Positions 23,653-35,509 of a stretch of DNA of 64,000 bases are shown here, one piece after another (position 1 is the stretch's first letter; the number at the start of each line of letters is the position of its first letter). Source of the DNA: Euptelea pleiosperma (lineage: Eukaryota; Streptophyta; Magnoliopsida; Ranunculales; Eupteleaceae). The translations under genes were made by a program, and so were the position numbers. A model generated the notes under the pieces. That model was given only the letters and a program-made list of their open reading frames with translations. It had not been told where the DNA came from and searched no databases. The stretch is taken from positions 13,151,929 through 13,215,928 of the forward strand of contig CM068541.1 of NCBI GenBank assembly GCA_035048495.1, read 5' to 3'.

Positions 23653-23923
23653 CAAGGGTTAAAGGAGGCCGTTTTACCATTGCTAGGGGCAAAAATATAA
23701 GTTCACGGATTTTAACGGAAAAAAATGACGCTGAAATTCAAATTTTAAAATTTGAAATTGAAATTTTCAAAAACAAAAAAAATAAAATTTAATGGAAAAG
23801 AGGCCGTTTTTTTTCACAAAATTCTCCAGATTTTAACAGCTGTTTTTTTTCTAACTGAAAAAACGGTTTTTAACATAACGGGCTTGGGCGTTACCGTTTA
23901 AACGGCATTTTTTTAAAACCATG
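23653..23923. mobile_element. hAT-like MITE, CAAGGTTTAAA family, copy 3
   Basis: The ends are CAAGGGTTAAA...TTAAAACCATG, flanked by a perfect 8-bp duplication atacaaag (23645-23652 and 23924-23931). The interior is of the gttttaacgg / ccgtttaaacgg subtype. Confidence 0.85.
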
Positions 23924-24596
23924 ATACAAAGCAAACATGTATATGTGCCCTATGTGCAAGGGAAAGCAATCAAATTAATGTCTAAACAAATTCAGTTCTC
24001 TCTTGACACCTGCCTAAAAGATTTTGATTTGTGTGGATTCCTTCCCTGTCTAGGTAGAGATCTTGGTGGAATTGACACGCGAAATTGAGCACAATCAATG
24101 CATTAATCCCGACTGTTCAATAGGTGGACTTCCTCTTGAATGGACCATGTTACAAAATCATGCGAAGCAACCAATAATCGATGTTCCCAACTCAATACAT
24201 GATTACTTCATCACCGTTGAATCCTAACTCCAAGTGCTGTAGTCAATTCAAATTGAAATTGGTAATGGGTAGCTATATCAAGAATTTAGCATCCAACCGT
24301 GTGGACCCAAGGACTACTATATTCACATTTCCTTTCCATGCAAACCTTCTCTGTATCAAGGACTACTATATCTAGCAATGATCAAGCACACGCTTGATCA
24401 GAAGTTGCAGCAAATTATCCAGTCCTATCACACGCTTGGAGCAGTCCTTAACTTTATGGTGGGTCCCATGGATCTATGGGTATGAGGTCAGTAGGGAGCT
24501 ATAGGTATCATGAGTTCATGACCAACTTTACAATTTATATTTTGTGAAACAAACACAAAAGATCCCTGATCTTAAAATCCAAACGCGTCTTTCAAC

Positions 24597-24949
24597 CAAG
24601 GTTTAAAGGAGGCCGTTTTAACGGTTAAACGGACTGGGGGCGTTACTGTTTAAACGGCCGTTAAAACGGATTGAAACGGCCAGGGGCAAAAATGGAAAAA
24701 AAATGGAATTTAACCGATTTTAACGGAAAAAATGGCACTGAAATTCAAATTTGAAAATTTGAAAATTGGAAAATAAAAAAATAAATAAATTTTAACGGCT
24801 GTTTTTTGTTTACAAAATTTTCAGAATTAAACGGCAGTTTAAACGATTTTAACGGCCGTTTTTTTCAAAACCAATAAAACATGTTTAAACGGTTTTAACA
24901 GAAACAGGCTTGGGGCGTTACCGTTTAAATGGCTGTTTTTAAAACCATG
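24597..24949. mobile_element. hAT-like MITE, CAAGGTTTAAA family, copy 4
   Basis: The ends are CAAGGTTTAAA...TTTAAAACCATG; the flanks ctttcaac / ctttgaac differ at one base of eight. The interior has repeated aaacggccgttaaaacgg motifs. It lies in the shared flank of array unit B. Confidence 0.8.
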
Positions 24950-25381
24950 CTTTGAACTATGGGTTTCTGACCACTCTTGAGTCAGACTCAGGGGTGCGAG
25001 AATCCAACGGTGGATGATACTTGATTGCACTATCAACCACTGTAGGATTCTCAGAATCAACGGCCCCGAGTCTGACTCCCAATCTAGAGGGGTCAGAAAA
25101 ACGGGGTCCTCGGAGCCTGAGACTTGAAGTATTTGGTCAAGTAGTTTGAGAGAATCCGACGGCTCAACCAAATGTGATATGGGATTCCACATATAGGCTT
25201 TGGGGCGCGACCCAATGGCCTCTTTGGTTAAGATCAATTAAAATATAAAATGACAGGATCCGTTCTCGCAAAAATAAAGCGATTAATAACATATATTTTT
25301 CATTATTTTCCTCTGTTACAATTGTGAACTCTAATAAAACCCCACCATAAAATTGAGAAAGTAAGAGAGAGGGAGGGAGAT

Positions 25382-25672
25382 CTAATGGCCGATTCCAGGA
25401 CTTGGAACCGACCCTAAATTCCGGTCGATACGGGCGAGATGCCCAGTGAAGAGCTTTTTGTCGACAACCATGCCATAGCTCTTCTTGCTAGGGGAAGAAG
25501 GTGGTGTAGTGCCCTTGGAAAGGGCACTTAGGACCAAGTTGTCTTCCATAGAAGGGACCTTGACCTTAGCCTTCTCCTCTTCTATACTCTTGAGCTTTCT
25601 GGCATCTGAAGAGGGTACAAAGCACATAGATGCGACCAAGAAGATAACCAACAAGGTGTTTAAGCGACCCAT
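25382..25672 (-). CDS. PIPL secreted peptide precursor, array member B
   Basis: This precursor has 96 residues: a signal peptide of about 24 residues (TLLVIFLVASMC core, ending SSDA), RKLKSIEEEK, a linker containing LVLSALSKGTTPPSSPSKK, the pre-core KLFTGHLARIDRN, and the terminal core SVPSPGIGH. The Val before the last Gly is Ile here. The overall layout matches a PIP-like hormone precursor, whose mature peptide is cut from the C-terminus. Relative to member A, the intact 5' leader and 3' context are conserved. It appears functional: no stop, frameshift or missing part. The TATA box is near 25,812, about 140 bases upstream. Confidence 0.8.
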   Translation of the reverse strand: MGRLNTLLVIFLVASMCFVPSSDARKLKSIEEEKAKVKVPSMEDNLVLSALSKGTTPPSSPSKKSYGMVVDKKLFTGHLARIDRNLGSVPSPGIGH

Positions 25673-25827
25673 TAGAAGATATAATGATATAGATGAGATA
25701 CTCTAAGAGAGTTATTAAGATATGGGTTTTGTAGCTGCAAAGGAGAAATGAAATGAAATGTTCTAATGGAGAGGTTTTGGGGGGTTGAGTATGGGGTGTA
25801 TGTCTATGACTCTATATATAAATGGAA

Positions 25828-26105
25828 GCAGTGGCGGAGCCAGGGGTGCCGAGGCCCGAGGGTGGACAACTTTGAAAGTTACAAAGGAAAATAAATAAAA
25901 AACCAAAAATACCCTTTTAAAATCTGTACAATGCCCACCCTTATTTTTTTTATAATTGTAGAATATATTGAAAATCCAAACAGACCACAGTCTTTAAAGA
26001 TAAGCCACGACATTCAACAAACAATTTGGACCAGAAAAAAAGCAAGTCCTTAATATTTAAACTTTAGTAGAATGCTCACCCTTGAACAAAATCCCGACTC
26101 CGCCA
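25828..26105. mobile_element. hAT-like MITE with CAGTGGCGGAGCC ends
   Basis: The left end is cagtggcggagccagg and the right end gactccgccattgg, a well-known style of plant hAT MITE end. The interior has 'ggtggacaactttgaaag...caatgcccaccctta'. The flanking 8-mers match only partly. A related copy is at about 40,545-40,765. It lies just upstream of PIPL gene B's TATA box and could affect its promoter. Confidence 0.6.
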
Positions 26106-26523
26106 TTGGCTGAAAGGTAGTAAGGCTGCGCAAAGCTGCCTAAGTATAAATCAGCCAAGTCACGGGCCCTGTTTCTTGGTAGTTTTGTGGGAAAATTACT
26201 GAAATTTTCTTTGTTATTTCGTGGGAAAATTGATGAAATATGGAAGCTAAGGATTGTTTTTTACATAAATAAGTGCCAATACGTCCTTTTTATAGGAATC
26301 TGACTTTAAAATCCTATTTTTGGCTTTTTCTTCAGTTAAATTACTTTAAAATAAAATAAGGTTTTGTTGAAAACAAAAAGTAATTTTGTTCAAATAATAA
26401 CCACGACATGTTTTGATTTTTAAATCATGAGTCCTGTTTTTAAAAATGTTTAATTAGTAAAAGAACAAAATGGGAACTGAAAATAGGATTTGAGAGAAAA
26501 AGGACTTAGTACTTAAAACTTTA

Positions 26524-26829
26524 GGCCGTGTTTGATTACCAAGTGGGAAAATTGTATTTTCCTTAGGAAAACACAACTGTCCATTGTTAGATAGCCAATA
26601 TAAATCTGTATAATTTTCCCTAGCATGCCATTTAAATTTGGATATTTTTTCTTACTAATCCCGGAATTCATTTCCCATCTAGATAGGTGAGAATTCATTT
26701 CCTCCTAAAATACACCTTTATTTTCTCACATGATTGAAATATGTGTTCTCAGTTACAATCAATCAGCCATTTAAGACATATCCCAAATGTATTTTCTCGG
26801 GAAAATTTTCCATGCAATCAAACACAGCC
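26524..26829. mobile_element. Tourist-like MITE with empty site in sister units
   Basis: The ends are ggccgtgtttgattacc / gcaatcaaacacagcc, flanked by TTA (26521-26523 and 26830-26832). The host sequence 'aaaactttaaatg(t/g)gaatgat' is uninterrupted at 23,476 (unit B), which proves both the insertion and the TTA duplication. Confidence 0.85.
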
Positions 26830-28080
26830 TTAAATGTGAATGATATAGAAGGACATTTGGTACTAATTGATATATGGCATGCCAATAATTTCGCTGAGTG
26901 CCTTTCCATCGTTTATGCAGCAATAGTTAAATTTGACGAAAAGTCGATTTTCACTCGCACGTTTTATATGGGTAGTCTTTTGTAGGACAACTTGAAACTT
27001 GGTACTGAACACTTTATAAGGCCCTGTTTGGTTACTCTTCGTAAAGTTTTCTAGAGACGATTCCTGCCCATAAATGTCTATAGAAGTTTTGTAGATCAAC
27101 ATTTTTTGACATACGGATCATTTTGTAGAGAACTTTTAAGTGATTTCCATGAAGAGACTATTATAACAAAATTGCTGATTGTTCAGAACAAATCGTTATG
27201 ATCAGAAATCAAACCGAGTGAATCCGAACACAATCCACTGTATCCAAGATGTCAATCATCTGGCTTAGCAATTACGCTCCCACAAAGATCCGATCTATGT
27301 GTTCAACACTATCCCAAGACATGTCCATGTCAAGGGAAACCTAGATCACCCCCGATCATGATACCTAAACCCGACCCTGGATCACTCCAAGGATGTCCTT
27401 AATTCCTTAATTCAACTAGTTGAATCCTAAGTCCAAGAGTTATAGTCGATTCAAATTGAAATTGGAAATGGGTAGATAAATCAAGAATTTAGGATCCAGC
27501 AGTGTAGACGGACCCAAGGACTACAATTCATATTTTCCTTTCCATGAAAACCGTCTATTTAGACCTACATCTATCAGAGCAAGTTGCAGCAAATCATCAA
27601 GAGTCCGAGCAGTCTTGGACCTTATGATGGGTCCCACAGATCTATGGGTACAAGGTCAGTCGGGAGCTGTAGGTCTCATGACCAACTTTACAATTTATAC
27701 TTTGGGAAACAAACACAAACGCGACTTTGGACTGTTTGTTCAAGTCGTGAGAGAATTCGATGGCTCAACCAAATGCGATATTGCGTTCCACATGTAGGCT
27801 TCAGGGCTCGACCCCCAATGACCTCTTTGGTTAAGACCCACTAAAATATAAAACGACATGATCTGTTATGGCAAAAATAAAGCCCATAATAACATATATT
27901 TTCATTATTTTCCTCTGTTTAATACAATGTATGACACTTTTCTTTTTCTAATTCCTTCTGTAATACAAGGACTGACAAAATAACAAAAAAAATTAAAAAG
28001 ACTACCTATCTAATTTTGAAATCTAATCAAGCCACACCTAATAAATAGATAAAAGTACAGAATTACATAAAATTGAAAAA

Positions 28081-28084
<4 letters not shown>

Positions 28085-28131
<47 letters not shown>
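28085..28131. repeat. (GA)n microsatellite next to the stop codon of PIPL copy C
   Basis: About 23 GA dinucleotides end just before the complement of the stop codon. Shorter GA tracts lie at the same relative place after genes A (20,302), B (25,367) and D (35,474-35,499), so this is a conserved, length-variable element of the 3' UTR. Confidence 0.9.
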
Positions 28132-28133
<2 letters not shown>

Positions 28134-28712
28134 AATGACCAACTCCGGGACTTGGAACCGACTCAAAATTCCGGCCGTTACGGGGGAGATGCACAGTGAA
28201 GAGCTTTTTGTCGAGGACCGGTACTATGATATGAACCTTCTTGTTAGGGGAAGAAGTAAAGACAATGATAATTTAGAAAGGATCTCTCACACAATGTATA
28301 TTGAGAGTAAGTCTATTCATGTATATATAATACCTTATTTACATCAATCAAGGGATATTACAAGATTCAAGGGAGTAAATTATAGAATGATTTCAGCAAG
28401 AATGGAATTCAAATCCATTCAAAATAAGGCATGGATTTGAATTCAAATCCATCTAAATAAGGTATGTGCAATTACGACCTAGATATAGATTGGGTATTGA
28501 TCTTGTGTGATGCAGTAGTATAGTGCATCTCTATAAGAAGGTGGTGTAGTGGCCTTGGAAAGGGCAGTTAGGTCCAAGTTGTGTTCCAAAGAAGGGACCA
28601 TGACCCTTACCTTCTCCTCTTCCAAATTCTTGAGCTTTCTGGCATCTGAAGATGGTAGAAAGCACACTGATGCGACCAAGAAGATAACCAACAGGGTGTT
28701 TAAGCCACCCAT
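28132..28712 (-). pseudogene. PIPL precursor, array member C, split by an insertion
   Basis: The 5' half (28,541-28,712) encodes the signal peptide and linker up to TTPPS, as in its sisters; after that the frame runs into foreign sequence and stops at 28,479. The 3' half (28,132-28,256) still encodes KKLFTVHLPRNGRN and the terminal SVPSPGVGH with its TAG stop. The two halves are separated by about 280 bases with the six bases aagaag repeated at each side. The truncated product would be secreted but lack the hormone core, so the locus is probably non-functional, unless the insertion is spliced out, for which I see no clear sites. Confidence 0.8.
28257..28534. mobile_element. Unclassified 278-bp insertion disrupting PIPL copy C
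   Basis: It is bounded by aagaag (28251-28256 and 28535-28540). On the minus strand it has a TATA-like 'ggtattatatatac' and the ending 'acttactctcaatatacattgtgtgagag', which look like part of a short LTR. The ends do not show a clean TG..CA, so the class is uncertain. It also carries an internal repeated gga(t/a)ttcaaatccat motif. Confidence 0.6.
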
Positions 28713-28721
28713 TTGAAGATA

Positions 28722-28753
<32 letters not shown>

Positions 28754-29062
28754 TATGAAATTTTGTAATGGAGAGGTTTTGGGAGGTGGTGGGGGTGTAT
28801 ATATAGAAGGAAGAGAGAGAAAAATGGATGGGTTGAAGACTAGCTGCGTGAAGCTGCGTAAGTATAAATCAGCAAATCCACCGCCATGTTACGTGGCAAT
28901 TTGGTGGAAATTTAATGAAAATTTCTTTGTTATTTCGTGGGAAAATTGCTGAAATAATAGAGAACTTTCAGGGAAAAAAAATACTAAAAAGAATAATATG
29001 ACAGTTAAGTATTGCTTTTACACAAATAAGTGCCAATAAGTCTTTTTTTATAGGAATCTTTA

Positions 29063-29998
29063 GGGTCTGTTTGGTACGCATGCAAACCATTACGCGTGCA
29101 ATAGTTTGCACATGCAATGGTTTGCACACCCATACTATTTTCTTGTGTTTGGTTCACATTAACTTTACATATGCAAATTTTAAAATTTAAGCACTTTTCA
29201 TATTTATTACCATTTGGTTTGCGCGCATGCTTACTTAAGAAAGCACAAAATATGTGGGCCCTGTATATTAAGTACGGAAAAAAAAATGAATTTTTCGTAT
29301 TTAATAGGTGGGCCCCACATAGTTGAACATGAATTTCAAATTTTCAAAAATAAAAAATGAAAAAAAAAATAAAAATAATGGGCAATAACAAAAATAACGA
29401 ACATTTTTTTTTCACAAAATTTTTTAGAAAATAATGGTCGTTATTTTTCGGTATATTTTTTCAGCGTTTTAACGGTATATAACATAACATGGGAGGTCCG
29501 AATCCGTTGTAACGGATTCGGACTTCCTCCATTACGTTATGTACTGTTAAAATGGTCAAAAAAATAAAATATCGTTATTTTCTATTGTAACAAAAATAAC
29601 GACTATTATTTTTTGAAAAAAATTATGAAAAAAGGGCCATTATTTTTTATTATTATTTTTTTCTATTTTTCTCATTTTTAAAAATTTTAAATTTTAAAAT
29701 ATAAATTTCAAAGCCATTTTTTTCATTATTTCTGTTTTTTTTTTTTTCAGAAAATTAGGGCTTGATTTGACAAAATATTGGATTTTAATTTGTACCTTAT
29801 GCAAATTGTTTGCACAAAGAGGTTGTGTAAACGATTGCTCATGGGATGAAATGGGTTTTCAGTTGCTAAAGAGGGTGAGCATTCATTTGCTCTTGTGCAT
29901 GTGCAAATCGCCGAATGCACACATACCAAACATACATGGGAAACGATTGCACGCGTAAACCTATTTACACCCAATTTACACGCGTATCAAACGCACCC
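29063..29998. mobile_element. Tourist-like element, 936 bp, with nested AACGG-type MITE
   Basis: The ends are gggtctgtttggtacgc / gcgtatcaaacgcaccc, with TTA on both sides (29060-29062 and 29999-30001). The interior near 29,385-29,610 holds an AACGG/CCGTTATT-rich palindrome of the CAAGGTTTAAA family without readable ends, so a MITE has inserted into or recombined with it. There is no transposase. Confidence 0.65.
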
Positions 29999-30479
29999 TT
30001 ACTTTTTTTTGACTTCCCTACTTAAATTACTTTTAAAAAATAAAACATCGGACATAAATTTTCACCGACATCTCGGGCGGTCCATTCTGAGAGTCCAATG
30101 TGGTTTTGCTTTGTCAAAAGTGAATGCCAGCTCAGCACTGTCAACCACCGTTGGATGGATTCTGGAGATGTGGGTGAAAATTTCTGTAAAGAAATTTATG
30201 TACGCGGAACGACCCTTTGTTCAAAACAAAAAAGTAATTTTGTTCAAATAATAACCCCAACATATTTTGCGTTTTAAAAATATCTTTTTTAGCAATTTTC
30301 CCTAATTTCGTGCGGTACCATTGAACCCTCTCCTCCATGGCTCTACTTGTCTCAGCTGCTAATCTGACGGTCATACATATACCAAGGAAACTGGTGCTAG
30401 ATCAATTTTGACCAGCTTAGCCAGACCAAAGATTAATTCACAATGGAACGAAGCCGCCTTCTGTCAACATTGCATGGTC

Positions 30480-31090
30480 GGCTGTACGAGCCATGTGGCA
30501 CACTCTTAGAGCTCACTAATGGATGTTTGACTCGTGCCTAACTGGACCTATAGACCTAAAATCAACCTGAGTGGTGATTTCTATCTGTCCGATCTGACCA
30601 AGGTTTAAAGGGGACCGTTATAACGGTATAATGGACTGGGGGCGTTACCTTTTTCCGATATAACAAAAAAAAACGCTTAGGGGTAAAAACGGAAAAATAA
30701 CAGAGATAACGGAAAATAATGGAAAAACACGGAAATAACGGAAAAGGTGGCGCTGAAATTCAAATTTTAAATTTTAAAATTTGAATTTCAAAAATGGAAA
30801 ATAACGGAATATAACGGAAAATAAGGAAAATAACAGCCCCCATTATTTTCGTGGCGTTTTAAAGGTCCATAACGTAACGGGTAGGTCCGAATCCGTTATA
30901 ACGGCCATTATTTTCGTTATAATGGCCGTTTTTTAAACCTTGGATCTGATTACCCCAAATAATGTTCAAATCTCACGCATACAAACAACCCAAGAAAATG
31001 ACTCAAATTCAACAGCTAGAAATCACCAATCAGCCTGAATCAGCCTGTCAGTGCTCTCTAAGAGTGCACCACGTGGCTCATACTGATATC
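30480..31090. mobile_element. Foldback element interrupted by a hAT-like MITE
   Basis: The left arm (gagccatgtggcacactcttagagctc...cctgagtggtgatttctat) and right arm (gaaatcaccaatcagcctga...ctctaagagtgcaccacgtggctc) are an inverted repeat. An uninterrupted relative is at 36,455-36,725. The MITE at 30,599-30,942 splits it. Confidence 0.65.
30599..30942. mobile_element. hAT-like MITE, CAAGGTTTAAA family, copy 5 (nested)
   Basis: The ends are CAAGGTTTAAA...TTTAAACCTTG; the flanks gatctgac / gatctgat match at seven of eight bases. It lies inside the foldback element. The interior is of the ataacgg subtype. Confidence 0.8.
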
Positions 31091-31146
31091 CATGACTATT
31101 TTTTGTCATAACATCATTGCAAAGGCCCCTCCTCTTCTTTGCACCA

Positions 31147-31355
31147 TGGTCTGAAAAAATGTTGTAATGGTCATTATAACGGTAACGCCCCAACCCCATC
31201 TAAAATAAACTAAAGTGTTATAATGGCTGATAATTTGTCTGTTACCCGTAATTTTTACCCTTATCGAAGTTATATTTGAAAGCGCATGATAATAAACATT
31301 TTTACCATTTTTTTTTACGGCTGTTAAAACGGCCGGAACGTTTAAAACCTTACCT
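31147..31355. mobile_element. Diverged AACGG-type MITE, also present at 36,800-37,170
   Basis: The sequence ttgtaatggtcattataacggtaacgcccc ... acggctgttaaaacggcc is preceded by 'ttgcaccatggtctgaaaaaa' and followed by 'taaaaccttacctactc'. The same arrangement is found in the next unit at 36,800-37,170, where an extra ~150-base repeat is inserted, so this copy predates the duplication of the two units. Confidence 0.5.
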
Positions 31356-31661
31356 ACTCTTCCCCGTATTAAACTCAACCTTAGCTACTGTTTTAACCTG
31401 GGTAGGGCCACATTTAGGGTTATGTTTCATTCAAAGGGGAGGTCAGAGAAAACACTTTCCAGTCACCCGGGGATGATGGCAAAAAAATTCCAAATCAAAA
31501 TTTTGATTTCCTGGTTCACATTTTCAATGGTCAAACTTGTACCTTGACTCGTGTAGACTACGTTTTATCATTTAGATTATTTATTAAAGTTAGTGACGTG
31601 CACAGATACCAAAATACACCTTCGTCCCGCACAAAAAGACGATTGGCAGGATGGTTAATTT

Positions 31662-32081
31662 CATGGTTTTAAAAACAGCCGTTTAAACGGTTTTAACGGT
31701 AACGCCCCAAGCCCGTTTCCGTTAAAACCGTTTAAACACGTTTTATCGGTTTTGAAAAAAACGGCTGTTTTTTTGTTTTAACGGCCGTTAAAATCGTTTA
31801 AACGGCCGTTTAATTTTGAAAAATTTTGTGAAAAAAGTGGCCGTTAAAACCATTTAATTCCGTTTAAATCCATTAAATTCCGTTTTTTTTTTTTTTTCAA
31901 ATTTCAAAATTTGAATTTCAGCTCCACTTTTTCCGTTTTTTTCCGTTAAAATCCGTTTAATTCCGTTTCTTCCCGTTTCTTTCCATTTTTGCCCCTGATC
32001 GTTTCAATCCGTTTTAACGGCCATTTAAACGCTAGCGCCCTCAGTCCGTTTAACCGTTAAAATGGCCTCCTTTAAACCTTG
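31662..32081. mobile_element. hAT-like MITE, CAAGGTTTAAA family, copy 6
   Basis: The ends are CATGGTTTTAAA...TTTAAACCTTG, with a perfect 8-bp duplication gttaattt (31654-31661 and 32082-32089). The uninterrupted host 'caagatggttaaagctt' is seen in the neighbouring unit at about 37,490. The interior is of the cgtttaaacgg subtype. Confidence 0.85.
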
Positions 32082-33683
32082 GTTAATTTCATGGTGCAGG
32101 CACCATGACATCACCAGTACTCTCCAGTGGGAATGATATTCTACAGTGTTTCGGTGAGCTTAAAGTTTATCTGTAGTGCTTGAGTTAAGTTGTTTTGGCC
32201 ATTTGGTGGTAATCATACAAGAAAAGTGCTTCTTTTCTTAAAATTTATTTTTATGGTTTTCGGTAAAAAAAAAAAAAGTGTTTTTTTGGTGGGTAAAGCA
32301 AGAAATTTTAAGTTTTGGCTGGTAGGGAACATGCTCGGAGGACCTCCCCTGTTTCTGACCCACTCAGGATTAGGACTCGGTGCCGTGATTTCGAGAATCC
32401 AACGGTGGTTATTGAAAGCGTGAGCTGGCATTCACTTAATGAAAAATTTGAATGCCAGCTCAGTAATAAAAAATAAAAATAAACATAGTTTTTTTTTGGT
32501 TTTTTTTTTTTTTTTTTTTTTAAATAATGGGTCCTGTTTTGTCATTTTCGATATTTCTTAAACCATGTGTATTTAAAAATGTTTAATTAGTAAAAAAAAA
32601 AAAAACAAAATGGGAACTGAAAATAGGATTTGAGAGAAAAAGGACTTATCTACTTAAAACTTTAACTGCGACTGATATTGTAGGACGTTTGGTACTTGAT
32701 ACATGGGATGCCAATAATGTCGATGACCGTCTTTCCATAGTTTATGCAGCAATAGTTAAATTTAACAAAAAGTTGGTTTTCACTTGCACGATTTCTATAG
32801 GTATAGGCCCTGCTTGGTTCGCTGCACTGGAATGCATTTTGCACTCTAGTGTAAATGCGGTGAGTTGTATTGCAGCCACTTATCATGGTTTTTGGGTTGC
32901 ACATGCTTGTATCCGTTCTCTTAAAGAGTTTGCAAGGGCTTGACAACCACTTGTAAACAAACTCATTTGCACGCCCCAACCAATCACTTGTAATCCCAAA
33001 ACCGCGGCAAGTGGGTGCATTGCATCAATTTGCAGGGCAACTTGAAAGGTTACCAAACACTCTCGAATTAAAATAGGTAGAAAATCTAACTTTCCCATGG
33101 TAAATACAATATATAAAGCATACACAAATACGTGTCCTACATGCAAAGGAAAGTAATCAAATCCAATTCTATCTTGACAGGTGCCGATTTGTGTGTTCTT
33201 CCCCCTAGATGGAATTGACACGTGAAATTGAGCGCAATCCTACAAATAAAAAGCATCCCAAGCTGAAACATAACAAGTACGTAACATAAATGAAATCTGG
33301 ATCCCCACCCACCTAGGATATCTTGCTATAACGATATACGAAATTGTTTGGATGTAATTGTTTAATGTAGGCATTCTTGAAGGCCCTGTTTGGGTTCTCT
33401 TCGTAAAGTTTTCTAGAGACAATTCCTGCCCATAAATGTTCATAAAAGTTTTCTAGATCAACACTTTTTGACATACTGATAATTTTCTAGAGAACTTTTC
33501 TGTATTTACCATACAGAGCCTAAGATTATAACAAAATGTGCTGATTGTTCAGAACAAATGGTTATGATACAAAAAATCACGGCAATCACACCGAGTGAAT
33601 CCGAACACATTCCATCGTATCCAATATATCAATCACCTGGCCTAACAAAATGTACCTAACACTGTCCCAAGACATGTCCGATG

Positions 33684-34661
33684 CAGGGCCAGCTCTACCT
33701 TAAAGCCATTAAGGCTGTCACCTAAGGCCCCTTGGTGAAAGAAGGCCCGTAGTCAGGTCCCACTAACCACATGGATTTTTAGCCCACCCTTTATCGGATA
33801 TACGAACCCAAAATCAACTTGATTGATTATCTCTTGCCATAGATTTTAGTACTTTTTAGGACACGATTGTAGCCGTTGGATTCATGCATATTTTTTGGGT
33901 AGTAAATCCAATGGCTAGATCATGGTTTTAAAAATGGCCGTTTAAACGGTAACGCCCCAAGCCCATTTCCGTTTAAACCGTTTAAACCCATTTTCTCGGT
34001 TTTGAAAAAAACAGCCGTTTTTTTTTTTGTTTTAACAGCCGTTAAAATCGTTTAAACAGCCGTTTAATTTCAAAAAAATTTGTGAAAAAAAAGGCCATTA
34101 AAACCGTTTAATTCCGTTAAAATCCGTTAAATTCCGTTTTTGTTTTAATTTTCAAATTTCAAAATTGAATTTCAGCGCCACTTTTTCCATTTTTTTCCGT
34201 TAAAATCCGTTAAAATCGTTAAAACCGTTAAAATCCATTTAATTCCGTTTAATTCTATTTTTTACCATTTTTGCCCCTGACCGTTTCAATCCGTTTAAAC
34301 GGTAACGCCCCCAGTCCGTTTAACCGTTAAAACGGCCTCCTTTAAACCTTGGGCTAGATATCATCAATCAAGCTGATTTTGAGTGTGTTTATCATCCATA
34401 GGTGGGCTGAACATCCATGCAGTCATTGGGCCCAAAAATGATCTATGTAGGGCCACGAGAGTCCTTTGCATCGACTGAACCGGGAGTCCTCTACATCTAA
34501 ATTTCTTCTGTAGTTGTTGATTATCAAGAATAATTTATATAAAGATTTTTAATAATATAGTTCAATTTTTAATTAATATCATATATTAATACATTAAATA
34601 TGAAAAAAGGCCTTATATAGAGTTTTCGCCTTAGGCCTCAACTTGTGTCGAGACGGCCCTG
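33684..34661. mobile_element. hAT-like element, 978 bp, CAGGGCC ends
   Basis: The ends are cagggccagctct / agacggccctg; the flanks gtccgatg (33676-33683) and atccgatg (34662-34669) match at seven of eight bases. Array unit C keeps the empty site 'agacatgtccatgtcaagggaaacc' near 27,318. A related fragment (ccttaaggccattatgccggtcacctaagccccttggtgagag) lies near 57,790. It carries the nested MITE at 33,921-34,351 and has no transposase frame. Confidence 0.75.
33921..34351. mobile_element. hAT-like MITE, CAAGGTTTAAA family, copy 7 (nested)
   Basis: The ends are CATGGTTTTAAA...TTTAAACCTTG, with a perfect duplication ggctagat (33913-33920 and 34352-34359). It is inside the larger element at 33,684-34,661, so it is the younger of the two. 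Confidence 0.85.
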
Positions 34662-35509
34662 ATCCGATGTCAAGGAAAACCTAGATCACCCCCTTAAGGA
34701 TGCCTAGGCCCGGCCCGGGATACGTGATGAGTTGTGTTAGAGTGGCCAGAGGATCAGACCAGGGGGAGTGTTCCCTTGATGCCACGCAGTTGAATCCTAA
34801 CTCCTAAGGCTGTAGTCAATTCAAATTCAAATTGGAAATGGGTATATATCAAGAATTTAAGATCCAACCGTGTGGACCCAAGGACTACAATTCATATTTT
34901 GCTTTCCATGCAAACCGTCTATTTAGAACGCAACTTCGGACCAATGTCTATCAGAACAAGTTGCAGTAAATCATCAAGTCTGAGCAGTCTTGGACCTTGT
35001 GATGGGTCCCACAGATCTATGGGAACGAGGTCCAGTAGGGAGCTGTAGGTATCAATGTATCATGAACAACTTTACAAATTTATACTTTGGGAAACAAACA
35101 CAAACGCGACTTTGAACTGTTTATTCAAGTCGTCTTAGAGAATTCGATGGCTCAACCAAATGTGATATTGGGTTCGACATGTAGGCTTCAGGGCTCGACC
35201 CCCAATAGCGTCTTTGGTTAAGGCCAACTAAAATATAAAACGACATGATCTGTTCTCGCAAAAATAAAGCCCATAATAACATATATTTTTCATTATTTTC
35301 CTCTGCTTAATACAACGTCACTTTTTTTTTTCAAATTCCTGTATTAAAAGGGGTGCCAAAATAAAAAAAATTAAAAATTAAAAAAAGACTACCTATCTAA
35401 TTTTGAAATCTAATCAAACTCCATCAAATAAATAGATAAAAATACAAAATTACATAACATTAAAAAATTAAGAAAGAGAGAGAGAGAGAGAGAGAGAGAA
35501 GGGGGGGAT

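Noticed and set aside
28081..28131. Short regular repeats as a CRISPR array
   Set aside because: They are a plain GA microsatellite without spacers; the genome is a plant's.
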